Positions 5,537 through 6,717 of a stretch of DNA of 6,717 nucleotides are shown here, in pieces (position 1 is the stretch's first letter; each line of letters begins with the position of its first letter). This DNA comes from Flavobacterium sp. (GTDB taxonomy: Bacteria > Bacteroidota > Bacteroidia > Flavobacteriales > Flavobacteriaceae). A program made the position numbers and the translations under genes. The DNA is taken from positions 1 through 6,717 of the forward strand of contig JASLHL010000069.1 of assembly GCA_030152225.1 (NCBI GenBank). The letters are read 5' to 3'. Below the pieces are notes generated by a model that saw only the letters and a list, made by a program, of their open reading frames with translations, was not told the DNA's origin and did no database searches.

Positions 5537-6028
5537 ATGAAAGAATTAGAATTAACCCGCCCCATCGAATTATTTTTGGATCTCAGTGATCCAATTGTTC
5601 TTCAAGTTTTTGCCATTCACCACAGCAATTGCAAAATAGCTCCGCTCTTTCTCACACGAGATGAATCCACGCACTTAAGTCTATTATACAACAAGCAATT
5701 AGTAAAGCTGTTAGAGAAAAACAAAAATAAGATGGAAGCTGCTCTAGGATCCATTGAAGACCTATACTTCCAGCAGGAGGCATTTATAACAGATGATCAG
5801 CCCTTAAAAAACGGTGATTTGCCTACAGTGAATTACCTACTCATCGAATTAAAAAAGGAAAAACAGAAAATACTTTTACTCAAAAAAGTAACGGATAAGC
5901 AGTTGATCGAAGGTCGAAAGCACAGTCTTTCCGCTGCGGCTTCCCCCATCATCAAACAGCGAAATGTTTTGGATCTAACGCCAAAAATACACGCTATATC
6001 CATTGATAATCATACCTTTATTACCTAA
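5537..6028 (+). CDS. Hypothetical protein, 163 aa, unrecognised
   Basis: I do not recognise this protein. It appears cytoplasmic, with no signal peptide or membrane helix, and is rich in Lys and Leu. About residues 8-40 look like beta strands and short helices (IELFLDLSDPIVLQVFAIHH). About 45-80 is a likely long helix with the polar stretch KLLEKNKNKMEAALGSIEDL. About 98-117 is a second charged helix (YLLIELKKEKQKILLLKKV), which could form a short coiled coil. The C-terminal 40 residues are less regular. The ATG follows ATTGCC without a Shine-Dalgarno, as is normal in this phylum. The gene stands alone behind about 500 bases of structured noncoding DNA and converges with the small membrane-protein gene 30 bases past its stop; no terminator is visible between them. 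Codon use looks like that of its neighbours. It may be restricted to one genus. Confidence 0.78.
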   Translation: MKELELTRPIELFLDLSDPIVLQVFAIHHSNCKIAPLFLTRDESTHLSLLYNKQLVKLLEKNKNKMEAALGSIEDLYFQQEAFITDDQPLKNGDLPTVNYLLIELKKEKQKILLLKKVTDKQLIEGRKHSLSAAASPIIKQRNVLDLTPKIHAISIDNHTFIT

Positions 6029-6058
6029 AAAAGAAACGAAAGATCATCAACCTCGATG

Positions 6059-6457
6059 TTAATTTCGACCTGCATATACCGTCCACCTTTTTGTTCCTTC
6101 TGTGAACAAAATCTCTAATTTTTTGGTATCCAATCGGATGTAATTGGTATCTAAGGCGTTTTGATTCAGTAGGTTTTTGGCTCTATTTTCTTCAAAGATG
6201 ACTTTGGAAATTGTCGGTATAGCACCTGAAAACACAAAGGAAGTTTTAGGTCCTATCTTAATGACCTCAATAAATGTGGTATCACATTGAATATTTTGAT
6301 GTTGATCTTCAAATACGACAACACCCTGATATCGACCAACAAAAAAGCGAGCAGCGGTAATTTCTCGCCTTGCTCCTCCTTTAAAAACAAGCAACAAGAG
6401 AAAAATACCAATACCTAACCAATCTAAAATGATATAGATTCTTTTTTTTGTATTCAT
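6059..6457 (-). CDS. Small single-pass membrane protein, hypothetical, 132 aa
   Basis: I do not recognise a family. I start it at the ATG at 6455-6457, giving MNTKKRIYII. An in-frame TTG at 6485-6487 would add ten residues (beginning CWFDKVIKT) but is the weaker choice. Residues about 7-25 form one membrane helix (IYIILDWLGIGIFLLLLVF) after a lysine-rich start. KGGARRE follows it, so the topology is uncertain from charge alone. The rest (about 35-132) is strand-rich with polar turns: VGRYQGVVVFEDQ, CDTTFIEVIKIG, KTSFVFSGAIP, YIRLDTKKLEILF and RWTVYAGRN. It resembles a small beta-sandwich or barrel held to the membrane. TTTGAT/ATCAAA (6461-6466 with 6473-6478) forms an inverted repeat just upstream of the ATG and could be an operator. 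It converges with the 163-aa gene. Confidence 0.82.
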   Translation of the reverse strand: MNTKKRIYIILDWLGIGIFLLLLVFKGGARREITAARFFVGRYQGVVVFEDQHQNIQCDTTFIEVIKIGPKTSFVFSGAIPTISKVIFEENRAKNLLNQNALDTNYIRLDTKKLEILFTEGTKRWTVYAGRN

Positions 6458-6717
6458 TGTTTTGATTACTTTATCAAACCAACACAAATAGCATACTAAT
6501 TTTATATTTTTAAGTATTTTTTAACCTTTTTTACATTATTTAAAAAATCAAAGGGATTTTATCTTGATCTTAAAAAACAGCTAAAATGCGAAAGCAAACG
6601 CTTTTATTATAACTATATTTACATTAAATTCGAGTTTTATAGTAAAAGTCACAAGAAGTAGTTTAAACATTATTCTGGTCACTTGAATCAAGTACAATAA
6701 AATTGTAGATTCTGTTA
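6458..6717. other. AT-rich intergenic region to the window end
   Basis: No ORF of credible length was seen on either strand. The region carries the upstream sequence of the small membrane-protein gene. AAAGC/GCTTT (6591-6595 with 6600-6604, loop AAAC) is a short hairpin, and TATATTTA near 6615 is one base from a plus-strand -7 element. Two perfect inverted repeats near the end are listed separately. A plus-strand gene may begin beyond the window. Confidence 0.5.
6681..6707. promoter_or_regulatory. Two adjacent perfect inverted repeats, possible operators
   Basis: ACTTGA-A-TCAAGT (6681-6693) is directly followed by TACAAT-AAA-ATTGTA (6693-6707), which shares the T at 6693. Both are perfect 6-bp arms in noncoding DNA. 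They could bind a dimeric regulator of a gene beyond the window. Chance is a real alternative in AT-rich DNA. Confidence 0.3.

Noticed and set aside
5753..5773. EDLYFQQ in the 163-aa protein, similar to a TEV protease site
   Set aside because: The position after the cut is Gln rather than Gly or Ser, and a short match like this is expected by chance. It has no biological meaning here.
6458..6487. TTG start that would add ten residues to the small membrane protein
   Set aside because: The ATG at 6455-6457 gives the usual lysine-rich N-terminus before the membrane helix. The extension overlaps an inverted repeat that looks regulatory.

Overview
The window is AT-rich and looks like the chromosome of a flavobacterium (phylum Bacteroidota, family Flavobacteriaceae). 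Three things point there. The S9 peptidase is closest to the Bacteroidota prolyl tripeptidyl peptidase type. The large regulator has the signal peptide-TPR-membrane-AraC layout common in flavobacteria. Most start codons lack a Shine-Dalgarno sequence. A Myroides-like genus is my guess from overall similarity and is not proven.

Layout: (1) The window opens with the likely 3' end of an unidentified plus-strand gene (3-107). It is followed after 18 bases by ptpA (126-2318), a secreted prolyl tripeptidyl aminopeptidase, which ends in a strong intrinsic terminator (2342-2375). (2) The next gap (2319-2667) holds two facing clusters of degenerate 11-bp repeats and a hairpin that probably terminates the next gene. 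(3) Two minus-strand genes follow: a 177-aa protein resembling the SUKH/SMI1-KNR4 fold (2668-3201), and upstream of it a 512-aa membrane-tethered TPR/AraC regulator (3313-4851). (4) A 685-bp stretch without convincing protein genes (4852-5536) is rich in hairpins. It holds a structured element with a strong Shine-Dalgarno sequence before an ATG-TAA start-stop, a minus-strand terminator-like hairpin, and plus-strand hairpins followed by T-runs. (5) It ends at an unrecognised 163-aa plus-strand gene (5537-6028), which converges with a small single-pass membrane protein gene on the minus strand (6059-6457). (6) The last 260 bases are AT-rich and noncoding as far as seen, with two adjacent perfect inverted repeats.

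How they work together: PtpA would release tripeptides ending in proline from peptides in the periplasm or outside the cell, which is a nutritional role. The AraC regulator is probably a sensor that binds DNA while held in the inner membrane. Its target is not visible here; the adjacent SUKH-like gene on the same strand is the nearest candidate. No toxin gene, CRISPR array, transposase, tRNA or rRNA was seen. The part most likely to hold something undescribed is the noncoding, hairpin-rich region 4920-5536.
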